Shown here: in pieces, positions 24,324 to 36,000 of the stretch | Position numbering within the stretch: position 1 is the first letter of the stretch | Layout: each line of letters opens with the position of its first letter | DNA from: Hydractinia symbiolongicarpus | Taxonomy: Eukaryota; Cnidaria; Hydrozoa; Anthoathecata; Hydractiniidae | NCBI RefSeq assembly: GCF_029227915.1 | Contig: NC_079881.1 | Coordinates: 744,001-808,000, forward strand | Length of the DNA: 64,000 nt | Direction of reading: 5' to 3' | The notes under the pieces: model-generated | Told to the model about the DNA's origin: nothing | What the model saw: only the letters and a program-made list of their open reading frames with translations | Databases searched by the model: none | Position numbers and translations under genes: made by a program

Positions 24324-27300
24324 TTCGTTTGCCGGCGATTAAACTTCTTTTATTCAGCGTCTCATCAAAAATGAAAACATTTTTGAAAACTACAAGTCTC
24401 ATGGGCTGTAGTGGTTAAAAATAATTTAAAAAATCGTTCGGGAAATGAGTTTACTCCCTGGGTACTTTCTTTGTATACATTCGACTATACGGGCCAAGCC
24501 CGGGATGTACGGGAAATCGCGGGTTTCGTTTGCCGGCGATTAAACCACTTTCATCAAGCGTCTCATCAAAAATGAAAACATTTCTAAAAACTACAAGTCT
24601 CATGCGTTTTAGTGATGAAAAAATAATTTAAAAAATCGTTCGGGAAATGAGTTTACTCCCTGGGTACTTTCTTTGTATACTTTTGACTATACGGGCCGAG
24701 TCCGGGATTTACGGGAAGTCGCGGGTTTCGTTTGCCGACGATTAAACCACTTTCATCAAGCGTCTCATCAAAAATGAAAACATTTCTGAAAACTACAAGT
24801 CTCATGCGTTTTAGTGATGAAAAAATAATTTAAAAAATCGTTCAGGAAATGAGTTTACTCCCTGGGTACTTTCTTTGTATACTTTTGACTATACGGGCCG
24901 AGTCCGGGATTTACGGGAAGTCGCGGGTTTTCGTTTGCCGGCGATTAAACTTCTTTTATTCAGCGTCTCATCAAAAGTGAAAACATTTTTGAAAACTACA
25001 AGTCTCATGCGTTTTAGTGGTGAAAAGACAATTTAAAAAATCGTTTTGGAAATGAGTTTACTCACAGGGTACTTTCTTTGTATACATTCGACTATACGGG
25101 CCAATCCCGGGATTTATGGGAAATCGCGGGTTTTCGTTTTCCGGCGATTAAACCACTTTCATTAAGCGTCTCATCAAAAATGAAAACATTTCTGAAAACT
25201 ACAAGTCTCATGCGTTTTAGTGGTGAAAAAATAATTTAAAAAATCGTTCGGGAAATGAGTTTACTCCCTGGGTACCTTCTTTGTATACATTCGACTATAC
25301 GGGCCGAGTCGGAGATTTACGGGAAGTCGCGGGTTTTCGTTTGCCGGCGATTAAACTTCTTTTATTCAGCGTCTCATCAAAAATGAAAACATTTTTGAAA
25401 ACTACAAGTCTCATGGGCTTTAGTGGTTAAAAATAATTTAAAAAATCGTTCGGGAAATGAGTTTACTCCCTGGGTACTTTCTTTGTATACATTCGACTAT
25501 ACGGGCCAAGCCCGGGATGTACGGGAAATCGCGGGTTTCGTTTGCCGGCGATTAAACCACTTTCATCAAGCGTCTCATCAAAAATGAAAACATTTCTGAA
25601 AACTACAAGTCTCATGCGTTTTAGTGATGAAGAAATAATTTAAAAAATCGTTCGGGAAATGAGTTTACTCCCTGGGTACTTTCTTTGTATACTTTTGACT
25701 ATACGGGCCGAGTCCGGGATTTACGGAAAGTCGCGGGTTTCGTTTGCCGACGATTAAACCACTTTCATCAAGCGTCTCATCAAAAATGAAAACATTTCTG
25801 AAAACTACAAGTCTCATGCGTTTTAGTGATGAAAAAATAATTTAAAAAATCGTTCGGGAAATGAGTTTACTCCCTGGGTACTTTCTTTGTATACTTTTGA
25901 CTATACGGGCCGAGTCCGGAATTTACGGGAAGTCGCGGGTTTTCGTTTGCCGGCGATTAAACTTCTTTTATTCAGCGTCTCATCAAAAGTGAAAACATTT
26001 TTGAAAACTACAAGTCTCATGCGTTTTAGTGGTGAAAAGACAATTTAAAAAATCGTTTTGGAAATGAGTTTACTCACAGGGTACTTTCTTTGTATACATT
26101 CGACTATACGGGCCAATCCCGGGATTTATGGGAAATCGCGGGTTTTCGTTTGCCGGCGATTAAACTTCTTTTATTCAGCGTCTCATCAAAAATGAAAACA
26201 TTTTTGAAAACTACAAGTCTCGTGGGCTTTAGTGGTTAAAAATAATTTAAAAAATCGTTCGGGAAATGAGTTTACTCCCTGGGTACTTTCTTTGTATACA
26301 TTCGACTATACGGGCCAAGCCCGGGATGTACGGGAAATCGCGGGTTTCGTTTGCCGGCGATTAAACCACTTTCATCAAGCGTCTCATCAAAAATGAAAAC
26401 AAATCTGAAAACTACAAGTCTCATGCGTTTTAGTGATGAAAAAATAATTTAAAAAATCGTTCGGGAAATGGGTTTACTCCCTGGGTACTTTCTTTGTATA
26501 CTTTTGACTATACGGGCCGAGTCCGGGATTTACGGGAAGTCGCGGGTTTCGTTTGCCGACGATTAAACCACTTTCATCAAGCGTCTCATCAAAAATGAAA
26601 ACATTTCTGAAAACTACAAGTCTCATGCGTTTTAGTGATGAAAAAATAATTTAAAAAATCGTTCGGGAAATGAGTTTACTCCCTGGGTACTTTCTTTGTA
26701 TACTTTTGACTATACGGGCCGAGTCGGAGATTTACGGGAAGTCGCGGTTTTTCGTTTGCCGGCGATTAAACTTCTTTTATTCAGCGTCTCATCAAAAATG
26801 AAAACATTTTTAAAAACTACAAGTCTCATGGGCTTTAGTGGTTAAATAATAATTTAAAAAATCGTTCGGAAATGAGTTTACTTCCTGGGTACTTTCTTTG
26901 TATACATTCGACTATACGGGCCAAGCCCGGGATGTACGGGAAATCGCGGGTTTCGTTTGCCGGCGATTAAACCACTTCCATTAATCGTGTCATCAAAAAT
27001 GAAAACATTTCTGAAAACTACAAGTCTCATGCGTTTTAGTGTTGAAAAAATAATTTAAAAAATCGTTCGGGAAATGTGTTTACTCCCTGGGTACTTTCTT
27101 TGTATACTTTTGACTATACGGGCCGAGTCCGGGATTTACGGGAAGTCGCGGGTTTTCGTTTGCCGGCGATTAAACTTCTTTTATTCAGCGTCTCATGAAA
27201 AGTGAAAACATTTTTGAAAACTACAAGTCTCATGCGTTTTAGTGGTGAAAAGACAATTTAAAAAATCGTTTTGGAAATGAGTTTACTCACAGGGTACTTT

Positions 27301-27356
27301 CTTTGTATACATTCGACTATACGGGCCAATCCCGGGATTTATGGGAAATCGCGGGT
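24324..27356 (+). repeat. 15-mer HOR, copy b
   Basis: Nearly base-identical to copy a by eye. Its first full monomer has GGGCTGTAGTGG at about 24,402, where copy a has GGGCTTTAGTGG. Confidence 0.87.
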
Positions 27357-30190
27357 TTTCGTTTGCCGGCGATTAAACTTCTTTTATTCAGCGTCTCATC
27401 AAAAATGAAAACATTTTTGAAAACTACAAGTCTCATGCGTTTTAGTGATGAAAAAATAATTTAAAAAATCGTTCGGGAAATGAGTTTACTCCCTGGGTAC
27501 TTTCTTTGTATACTTTTGACTATACGGGCCGAGTCCGGGATTTCCGGGAAGTCGCGGGTTTCGTTTGCCGACGATTAAACCACTTTCATCAAGCGTCTCA
27601 TCAAAAATGAAAACATTTCTGAAAACTACAAGTCTCATGCGTTTTAGTGATGAAAAAATAATTTAAAAAATCGTTCAGGAAATGAGTTTACTCCCTGGGT
27701 ACTTTCTTTGTATACTTTTGACTATACGGGCCGAGTCCGGGATTTACGGGAAGTCGCGGGTTTTCGTTTGCCGGCGATTAAACTTCTTTTATTCAGCGTC
27801 TCATCAAAAGTGAAAACATTTTTGAAAACTACAAGTCTCATGCGTTTTAGTGGTGAAAAGACAATTTAAAAAATCGTTTTGGAAATGAGTTTACTCACAG
27901 GGTACTTTCTTTGTATACATTCGACTATACGGGCCAATCCCGGGATTTATGGGAAATCGCGGGTTTTCGTTTTCCGGCGATTAAACCACTTTCATTAAGC
28001 GTCTCATCAAAAATGAAAACATTTCTGAAAACTACAAGTCTCATGCGTTTTAGTGGTGAAAAAATAATTTAAAAAATCGTTCGGGAAATGAGTTTACTCC
28101 CTGGGTACCTTCTTTGTATACATTCGACTATACGGGCCGAGTCGGAGATTTACGGGAAGTCGCGGGTTTTCGTTTGCCGGCGATTAAACTTCTTTTATTC
28201 AGCGTCTCATCAAAAATGAAAACATTTTTGAAAACTACAAGTCTCATGGGCTTTAGTGGTTAAAAATAATTTAAAAAATCGTTCGGGAAATGAGTTTACT
28301 CCCTGGGTACTTTCTTTGTATACATTCGACTATACGGGCCAAGCCCGGGATGTACGGGAAATCGCGGGTTTCGTTTGCCGGCGATTAAACCACTTTCATC
28401 AAGCGTCTCATCAAAAATGAAAACATTTCTGAAAACTACAAGTCTCATGCGTTTTAGTGATGAAGAAATAATTTAAAAAATCGTTCGGGAAATGAGTTTA
28501 CTCCCTGGGTACTTTCTTTGTATACTTTTGACTATACGGGCCGAGTCCGGGATTTACGGAAAGTCGCGGGTTTCGTTTGCCGACGATTAAACCACTTTCA
28601 TCAAGCGTCTCATCAAAAATGAAAACATTTCTGAAAACTACAAGTCTCATGCGTTTTAGTGATGAAAAAATAATTTAAAAAATCGTTCGGGAAATGAGTT
28701 TACTCCCTGGGTACTTTCTTTGTATACTTTTGACTATACGGGCCGAGTCCGGAATTTACGGGAAGTCGCGGGTTTTCGTTTGCCGGCGATTAAACTTCTT
28801 TTATTCAGCGTCTCATCAAAAGTGAAAACATTTTTGAAAACTACAAGTCTCATGCGTTTTAGTGGTGAAAAGACAATTTAAAAAATCGTTTTGGAAATGA
28901 GTTTACTCACAGGGTACTTTCTTTGTATACATTCGACTATACGGGCCAATCCCGGGATTTATGGGAAATCGCGGGTTTTCGTTTGCCGGCGATTAAACTT
29001 CTTTTATTCAGCGTCTCATCAAAAATGAAAACATTTTTGAAAACTACAAGTCTCGTGGGCTTTAGTGGTTAAAAATAATTTAAAAAATCGTTCGGGAAAT
29101 GAGTTTACTCCCTGGGTACTTTCTTTGTATACATTCGACTATACGGGCCAAGCCCGGGATGTACGGGAAATCGCGGGTTTCGTTTGCCGGCGATTAAACC
29201 ACTTTCATCAAGCGTCTCATCAAAAATGAAAACAAATCTGAAAACTACAAGTCTCATGCGTTTTAGTGATGAAAAAATAATTTAAAAAATCGTTCGGGAA
29301 ATGGGTTTACTCCCTGGGTACTTTCTTTGTATACTTTTGACTATACGGGCCGAGTCCGGGATTTACGGGAAGTCGCGGGTTTCGTTTGCCGACGATTAAA
29401 CCACTTTCATCAAGCGTCTCATCAAAAATGAAAACATTTCTGAAAACTACAAGTCTCATGCGTTTTAGTGATGAAAAAATAATTTAAAAAATCGTTCGGG
29501 AAATGAGTTTACTCCCTGGGTACTTTCTTTGTATACTTTTGACTATACGGGCCGAGTCGGAGATTTACGGGAAGTCGCGGTTTTTCGTTTGCCGGCGATT
29601 AAACTTCTTTTATTCAGCGTCTCATCAAAAATGAAAACATTTTTAAAAACTACAAGTCTCATGGGCTTTAGTGGTTAAATAATAATTTAAAAAATCGTTC
29701 GGAAATGAGTTTACTTCCTGGGTACTTTCTTTGTATACATTCGACTATACGGGCCAAGCCCGGGATGTACGGGAAATCGCGGGTTTCGTTTGCCGGCGAT
29801 TAAACCACTTCCATTAATCGTGTCATCAAAAATGAAAACATTTCTGAAAACTACAAGTCTCATGCGTTTTAGTGTTGAAAAAATAATTTAAAAAATCGTT
29901 CGGGAAATGTGTTTACTCCCTGGGTACTTTCTTTGTATACTTTTGACTATACGGGCCGAGTCCGGGATTTACGGGAAGTCGCGGGTTTTCGTTTGCCGGC
30001 GATTAAACTTCTTTTATTCAGCGTCTCATGAAAAGTGAAAACATTTTTGAAAACTACAAGTCTCATGCGTTTTAGTGGTGAAAAGACAATTTAAAAAATC
30101 GTTTTGGAAATGAGTTTACTCACAGGGTACTTTCTTTGTATACATTCGACTATACGGGCCAATCCCGGGATTTATGGGAAATCGCGGGTT
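27357..30190 (+). repeat. 14-mer HOR, copy c (one monomer lost, 2,833 bp)
   Basis: The same markers recur 2,833 bp after copy b: CGTTTTCCGG 27,969; TGATGAAGAA 28,458; AAGTCTCGTG 29,048; ATGAAAAGTG 30,028. The unit is 201 bp shorter than b because the GGGCTGTAGTGG monomer is missing at about 27,420-27,437. A further partial copy starts after 30,190, where GGGCTGTAGTGG reappears. Confidence 0.87.
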
Positions 30191-33100
30191 TTCGTTTGCC
30201 GGCGATTAAACTTCTTTTATTCAGCGTCTCATCAAAAATGAAAACATTTTTGAAAACTACAAGTCTCATGGGCTGTAGTGGTTAAAAATAATTTAAAAAA
30301 TCGTTCGGGAAATGAGTTTACTCCCTGGGTACTTTCTTTGTATACATTCGACTATACGGGCCAAGCCCGGGATGTACGGGAAATCGCGGGTTTCGTTTGC
30401 CGGCGATTAAACCACTTTCATCAAGCGTCTCATCAAAAATGAAAACAAATCTGAAAACTACAAGTCTCATGCGTTTTAGTGATGAAAAAATAATTTAAAA
30501 AATCGTTCGGGAAATGAGTTTACTCCCTGGGTACTTTCTTTGTATACTTTTGACTATACGGTCCGAGTCCGGGATTTACGGGAAGTCGCGGGTTTTCGTT
30601 TGCCGGCGATTAAACTTCTTTTATTCAGCGTCTCATCAAAAGTGAAAACATTTTTGAAAACTACAAGTCTCATGCGTTTTAGTGGTGAAAAGACAATTTA
30701 AAAAATCGTTTTGGAAATGAGTTTACTCACAGGGTACTTTCTTTGTATACATTCGACTATACGGGCCAATCCCGGGATTTATGGGAAATCGCGGGTTTTC
30801 GTTTGCCGGCGATTAAACCACTTTCATTAAGCGTCTCATCAAAAATGAAAACATTTTTAAAAACTACAAGTCTCGTGGGCTTTAGTGGTGAAATAATGAT
30901 TTAAAAAATCGTTCGGGAAATGCGTTTACTCCCTGGGTACTTTCTTTGTATACTTTTGAATATACAGCCGAGTCGGGGATTTTCCGGGAAGTTGCGGGTT
31001 TTCGTTTGCCGGCGATTTAACTTCTTTTATTCAGCGTATCATCAAAAGTGAAAACATTTTTAAAAACTACAAGTCTCATGCGTTTTAGTGATGAAAAAAT
31101 AATTTAAAAAATCGTTCGGGAAATGAGTTTACTCCCTGGGTACTTTCTTTGTATACTTTTGACTATACGGTCCGAGTCCGGGATTTACGGGAAGTCGCGG
31201 GTTTTCGTTTGCCGGCGATTAAACTTCTTTTATTCAGCGTCTCATCAAAAGTGAAAACATTTTTGAAAACTACAAGTCTCATGCGTTTTAGTGGTGAAAA
31301 GACAATTTAAAAAATCGTTTTGGAAATGAGTTTACTCACAGGGTACTTTCTTTGTATACATTCGACTATACGGGCCAATCCCGGGATTTATGGGAAATCG
31401 CGGGTTTTCGTTTGCCGGCGATTAAACTTCTTTTATTCAGCGTCTCATCAAAAATGAAAACATTTTTGAAAACTACAAGTCTCATGGGCTGTAGTGGTTA
31501 AAAATAATTTAAAAAATCGTTCGGGAAATGAGTTTACTCCCTGGGTACTTTCTTTGTATACATTCGACTATACGGGCCAAGCCCGGGATGTACGGGAAAT
31601 CGCGGGTTTCGTTTGCCGGCGATTAAACCACTTTCATCAAGCGTCTCATCAAAAATGAAAACAACTCTGAAAACTACAAGTCTCATGCGTTTTAGTGATG
31701 AAAAAATAATTTAAAAAATCGTTCGGGAAATGAGTTTACTCCCTGGGTACTTTCTTTGTATACTTTTGACTATACGGGCCGAGTCCGGGATTTACGGGAA
31801 GTCGCGGGTTTCGTTTGCCGACGATTAAACCACTTTCATCAAGCGTCTCATCAAAAATGAAAACATTTCTGAAAACTACAAGTCTCATGCGTTTTAGTGA
31901 TGAAAAAATAATTTAAAAAATCGTTCGGGAAATGAGTTTACTCCCTGGGTACTTTCTTTGTATACTTTTGACTATACGGTCCGAGTCCGGGATTTACGGG
32001 AAGTCGCGGGTTTTCGTTTGCCGGCGATTAAACTTCTTTTATTCAGCGTCTCATCAAAAGTGAAAACATTTTTGAAAACTACAAGTCTCATGCGTTTTAG
32101 TGGTGAAAAGACAATTTAAAAAATCGTTTTGGAAATGAGTTTACTCACAGGGTACTTTCTTTGTATACATTCGACTATACGGGCCAATCCCGGGATTTAT
32201 GGGAAATCGCGGGTTTTCGTTTGCCGGCGATTAAACCACTTTCATTAAGCGTCTCATCAAAAATGAAAACATTTTTAAAAACTACAAGTCTCATGGGCTT
32301 TAGTGGTGAAATAATGATTTAAAAAATCGTTCGGGAAATGCGTTTACTCCCTGGGTACTTTCTTTGTATACTTTTGAATATACAGCCGAGTCGGGGATTT
32401 TCCGGGAAGTTGCGGGTTTTCGTTTGCCGGCGATTTAACTTCTTTTATTCAGCGTATCATCAAAAGTGAAAACATTTTTAAAAACTACAAGTCTCATGCG
32501 TTTTAGTGATGAAAAAATAATTTAAAAAATCGTTCGGGAAATGAGTTTACTCCCTGGGTACTTTCTTTGTATACTTTTGACTATACGGTCCGAGTCCGGG
32601 ATTTACGGGAAGTCGCGGGTTTTCGTTTGCCGGCGATTAAACTTCTTTTATTCAGCGTCTCATCAAAAGTGAAAACATTTTTGAAAACTACAAGTCTCAT
32701 GCGTTTTAGTGGTGAAAAGACAATTTAAAAAATCGTTTTGGAAATGAGTTTACTCACAGGGTACTTTCTTTGTATACATTCGACTATACGGGCCAATCCC
32801 GGGATTTATGGGAAATCGCGGGTTTTCGTTTGCCGGCGATTAAACCACTTTCATTAAGCGTCTCATCAAAAATGAAAACATTTTTAAAAACTACAAGTCT
32901 CATGGGCTTTAGTGGTGAAATAATGATTTAAAAAATCGTTCGGGAAATGCGTTTACTCCCTGGGTACTTTCTTTGTATACTTTTGAATATACAGCCGAGT
33001 CGGGGATTTTCCGGGAAGTTGCGGGTTTTCGTTTGCCGGCGATTTAACTTCTTTTATTCAGCGTATCATCAAAAGTGAAAACATTTTTAAAAACTACAAG
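30191..33100 (+). repeat. Trimer/tetramer HOR zone
   Basis: The variant TGACTATACGGTCCGAG starts at 30,551, 31,160, 31,969 and 32,578, spacings of 609, 809 and 609 bp (three, four, three monomers). The trimer is a GGTCCGAG monomer, a CAATCCCGGG monomer and an AATATACAGCCGAG monomer. Units differ in whether a CATCAAG monomer pair is present. Confidence 0.8.
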
Positions 33101-36000
33101 TCTCATGGGCTTTAGTGGTTAAATAATAATTTAAAAAATCGTTTGCGAATTCAGTTTACTCCCTGGATACTTTCTTTGTATACATTCGACTATACGGGCC
33201 AAGCCCGGGATGTACGGGAAATCGCGGGTTTTGGTTTGCCGGCGATTAAACCACTTTCATTAGGCGTCTCATCAAAAATGAAAACATTTGTGAAAACTAC
33301 AAGTCTCATGCGTTTTAGTGATGAAAAAATAATTTAAAAAATCGTTCGGGAAATGAGTTTACTCCCTAGGTACTTTCTTTGTATACTTTTGACTATACGG
33401 GCCGAGTCCGGGATTTACGGGAAGTCGCGGGTTTTCGTTTGCCGGCGATTAAACTTCTTTTATTCAGCGTCTCATCAAAAATGAAAAAATTTTTAAAAAC
33501 TATAAGTCTCATGGGCTTTAGTGGTGAAATAATAATTTAAAAAATCGTTCGGGAAATTAGTTTACTCCCAGGGTACCTTCTTTGTATACTTTTGACTATA
33601 CGGGCCGAGTTCAGGATTTACGGGAAATCGCAGGATTTTGTTTGCCGGCGATTAAACATCTTTTATTCAGCGTCTCTTCAAAAATGAAAACATTTGTGAA
33701 AACTACAAGTCTCATGCGTTTTAGTGATGAAAAAATAATTTAAAAAATCGTTCGGGAAATGAGTTTACTCCCTGGGTACTTTCTTTGTATACTTTTGACT
33801 ATACGGGCCGAGTCCGGGATTTACGGGAAGTCGCGGGTTTTCGTTTGCCGGCGATTAAACTTCTTTTATTCAGCGTCTCATCAAAAATGAAAAAATTTTT
33901 AAAAACTACAAGTCTCATGGGCTTTAGTGGTGAAATAATAATTTAAAAAATCGTTCGGGAAATTAGTTTACTCCCAGGGTACTTTCTTTGTATACTTTTG
34001 ACTATACGGGCCGAGTTCAGGATTTACGGGAAATCGCAGGTTTTTGTTTGCCGGCGATTAAACTTCTTTTATTCAGCGTCTCATCAAAAATGAAAACATT
34101 TTTGTAAACTACAAGTCTCATGCGTTTTAGTGGTGAAAAGACAATTTAAAAAATCGTTTTGGAAATGAGTTTACTCACAGGGTACTGTCTTTGTATACAT
34201 TCGACTATACGGGCCAATCCCGGGATTTATGGGAAATCGCGGGTTTTCGTTTGCCGGCGATTTAACTTCTTTTATTCAGCGTATCATCAAAAGTGAAAAC
34301 ATTTTTAAAAACTACAAGTCTCATGGGCTTTAGTGGTTAAATAATAATTTAAAAAATCGTTTGCGAATTCAGTTTACTCCCTGGATACTTTCTTTGTATA
34401 CATTCGACTATACGGGCCAAGCCCGGGATGTACGGGAAATCGCGGGTTTTGGTTTGCCGGCGATTAAACCACTTTCATTAGGCGTCTCATCAAAAATGAA
34501 AACATTTGTGAAAACTACAAGTCTCATGCGTTTTAGTGATGAAAAAATAATTTAAAAAATCGTTCGGGAAATGAGTTTACTCCCTAGGTACTTTCTTTGT
34601 ATACTTTTGACTATACGGGCCGAGTCCGGGATTTACGGGAAGTCGCGGGTTTTCGTTTGCCGGCGATTAAACTTCTTTTATTCAGCGTCTCATCAAAAAT
34701 GAAAAAATTTTTAAAAACTATAAGTCTCATGGGCTTTAGTGGTGAAATAATAATTTAAAAAATCGTTCGGGAAATTAGTTTACTCCCAGGGTACTTTCTT
34801 TGTATACTTTTGACTATACGGGCCGAGTTCAGGATTTACGGGAAATCGCAGGTTTTTGTTTGCCGGCGATTAAACATCTTTTATTCAGCGTCTCATCAAA
34901 AATGAAAACATTTGTGAAAACTACAAGTCTCATGCGTTTTAGTGATGAAAAAATAATTTAAAAAATCGTTCGGGAAATGAGTTTACTCCCTGGGTACTTT
35001 CTTTGTATACTTTTGACTATACGGGCCGAGTCCGGGATTTACGGGAAGTCGCGGGTTTTCGTTTGCCGGCGATTAAACTTCTTTTATTCAGCGTCTCATC
35101 AAAAATGAAAAAATTTTTAAAAACTACAAGTCTCATGGGCTTTAGTGGTGAAATAATAATTTAATAAATCGTTCGGGAAATTAGTTTACTCCCAGGGTAC
35201 TTTCTTTGTATACTTTTGACTATACGGGCCGAGTTCAGGATTTACGGGAAATCGCAGGTTTTTGTTTGCCGGCGATTAAACTTCTTTTATTCAGCGTCTC
35301 ATCAAAAATGAAAACATTTTTGTAAACTACAAGTCTCATGCGTTTTAGTGGTGAAAAGACAATTTAAAAAATCGTTTTGGAAATGAGTTTACTCACAGGG
35401 TACTGTCTTTGTATACATTCGACTATACGGGCCAATCCCGGGATTTATGGGAAATCGCGGGTTTTCGTTTGCCGGCGATTATACCACTTTCATTAAGCGT
35501 CTCATCAAAAATGAAAACATTTTTAAAAACTACAAGTCTCATGGGCTTTAGTGGTGAAATAATGATTTAAAAAATCGTTCGGGAAAAGCGTTTACTCCCT
35601 GGGTACTTTCTTTGTATAGTTTTGAATATACAGCCGAGTCGGGGATTTTCCGGGAAGTTGCGGGTTTTCGTTTGCCGGCGATTTAACTTCTTTTATTCAG
35701 CGTATCATCAAAAGTGAAAACATTTTTAAAAACTACAAGTCTCATGGGCTTTAGTGGTTAAATAATAATTTAAAAAATCGTTTGCGAATTCAGTTTACTC
35801 CCTGGATACTTTCTTTGTATACATTCGACTATACGGGCCAAGCCCGGGATGTACGGGAAATCGCGGGTTTTGGTTTGCCGGCGATTAAACCACTTTCATT
35901 AGGCGTCTCATCAAAAATGAAAACATTTGTGAAAACTACAAGTCTCATGCGTTTTAGTGATGAAAAAATAATTTAAAAAATCGTTCGGGAAAGGAGTTTA
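33101..36000 (+). repeat. 6- to 7-mer HOR (1,218 and 1,421 bp)
   Basis: The GCGAATTCAG monomer recurs with spacings of 1,218 bp (six monomers) and 1,421 bp (seven). CCCTAGG at 33,363 and 34,581, TATAAGTCTC near 33,501 and 34,719, and GGTACTGTCT at 34,181 and 35,399 repeat at exactly 1,218 bp. The extra monomer in the second interval is the AATATACAGCCGAG type near 35,625. Confidence 0.82.

Noticed and set aside
21290-30190. HOR copies a-c as pure assembly duplication
   Set aside because: Copies differ by point changes and by loss of a whole monomer in copy c, which a simple assembly copy would not produce. Read depth would still be needed to settle it.
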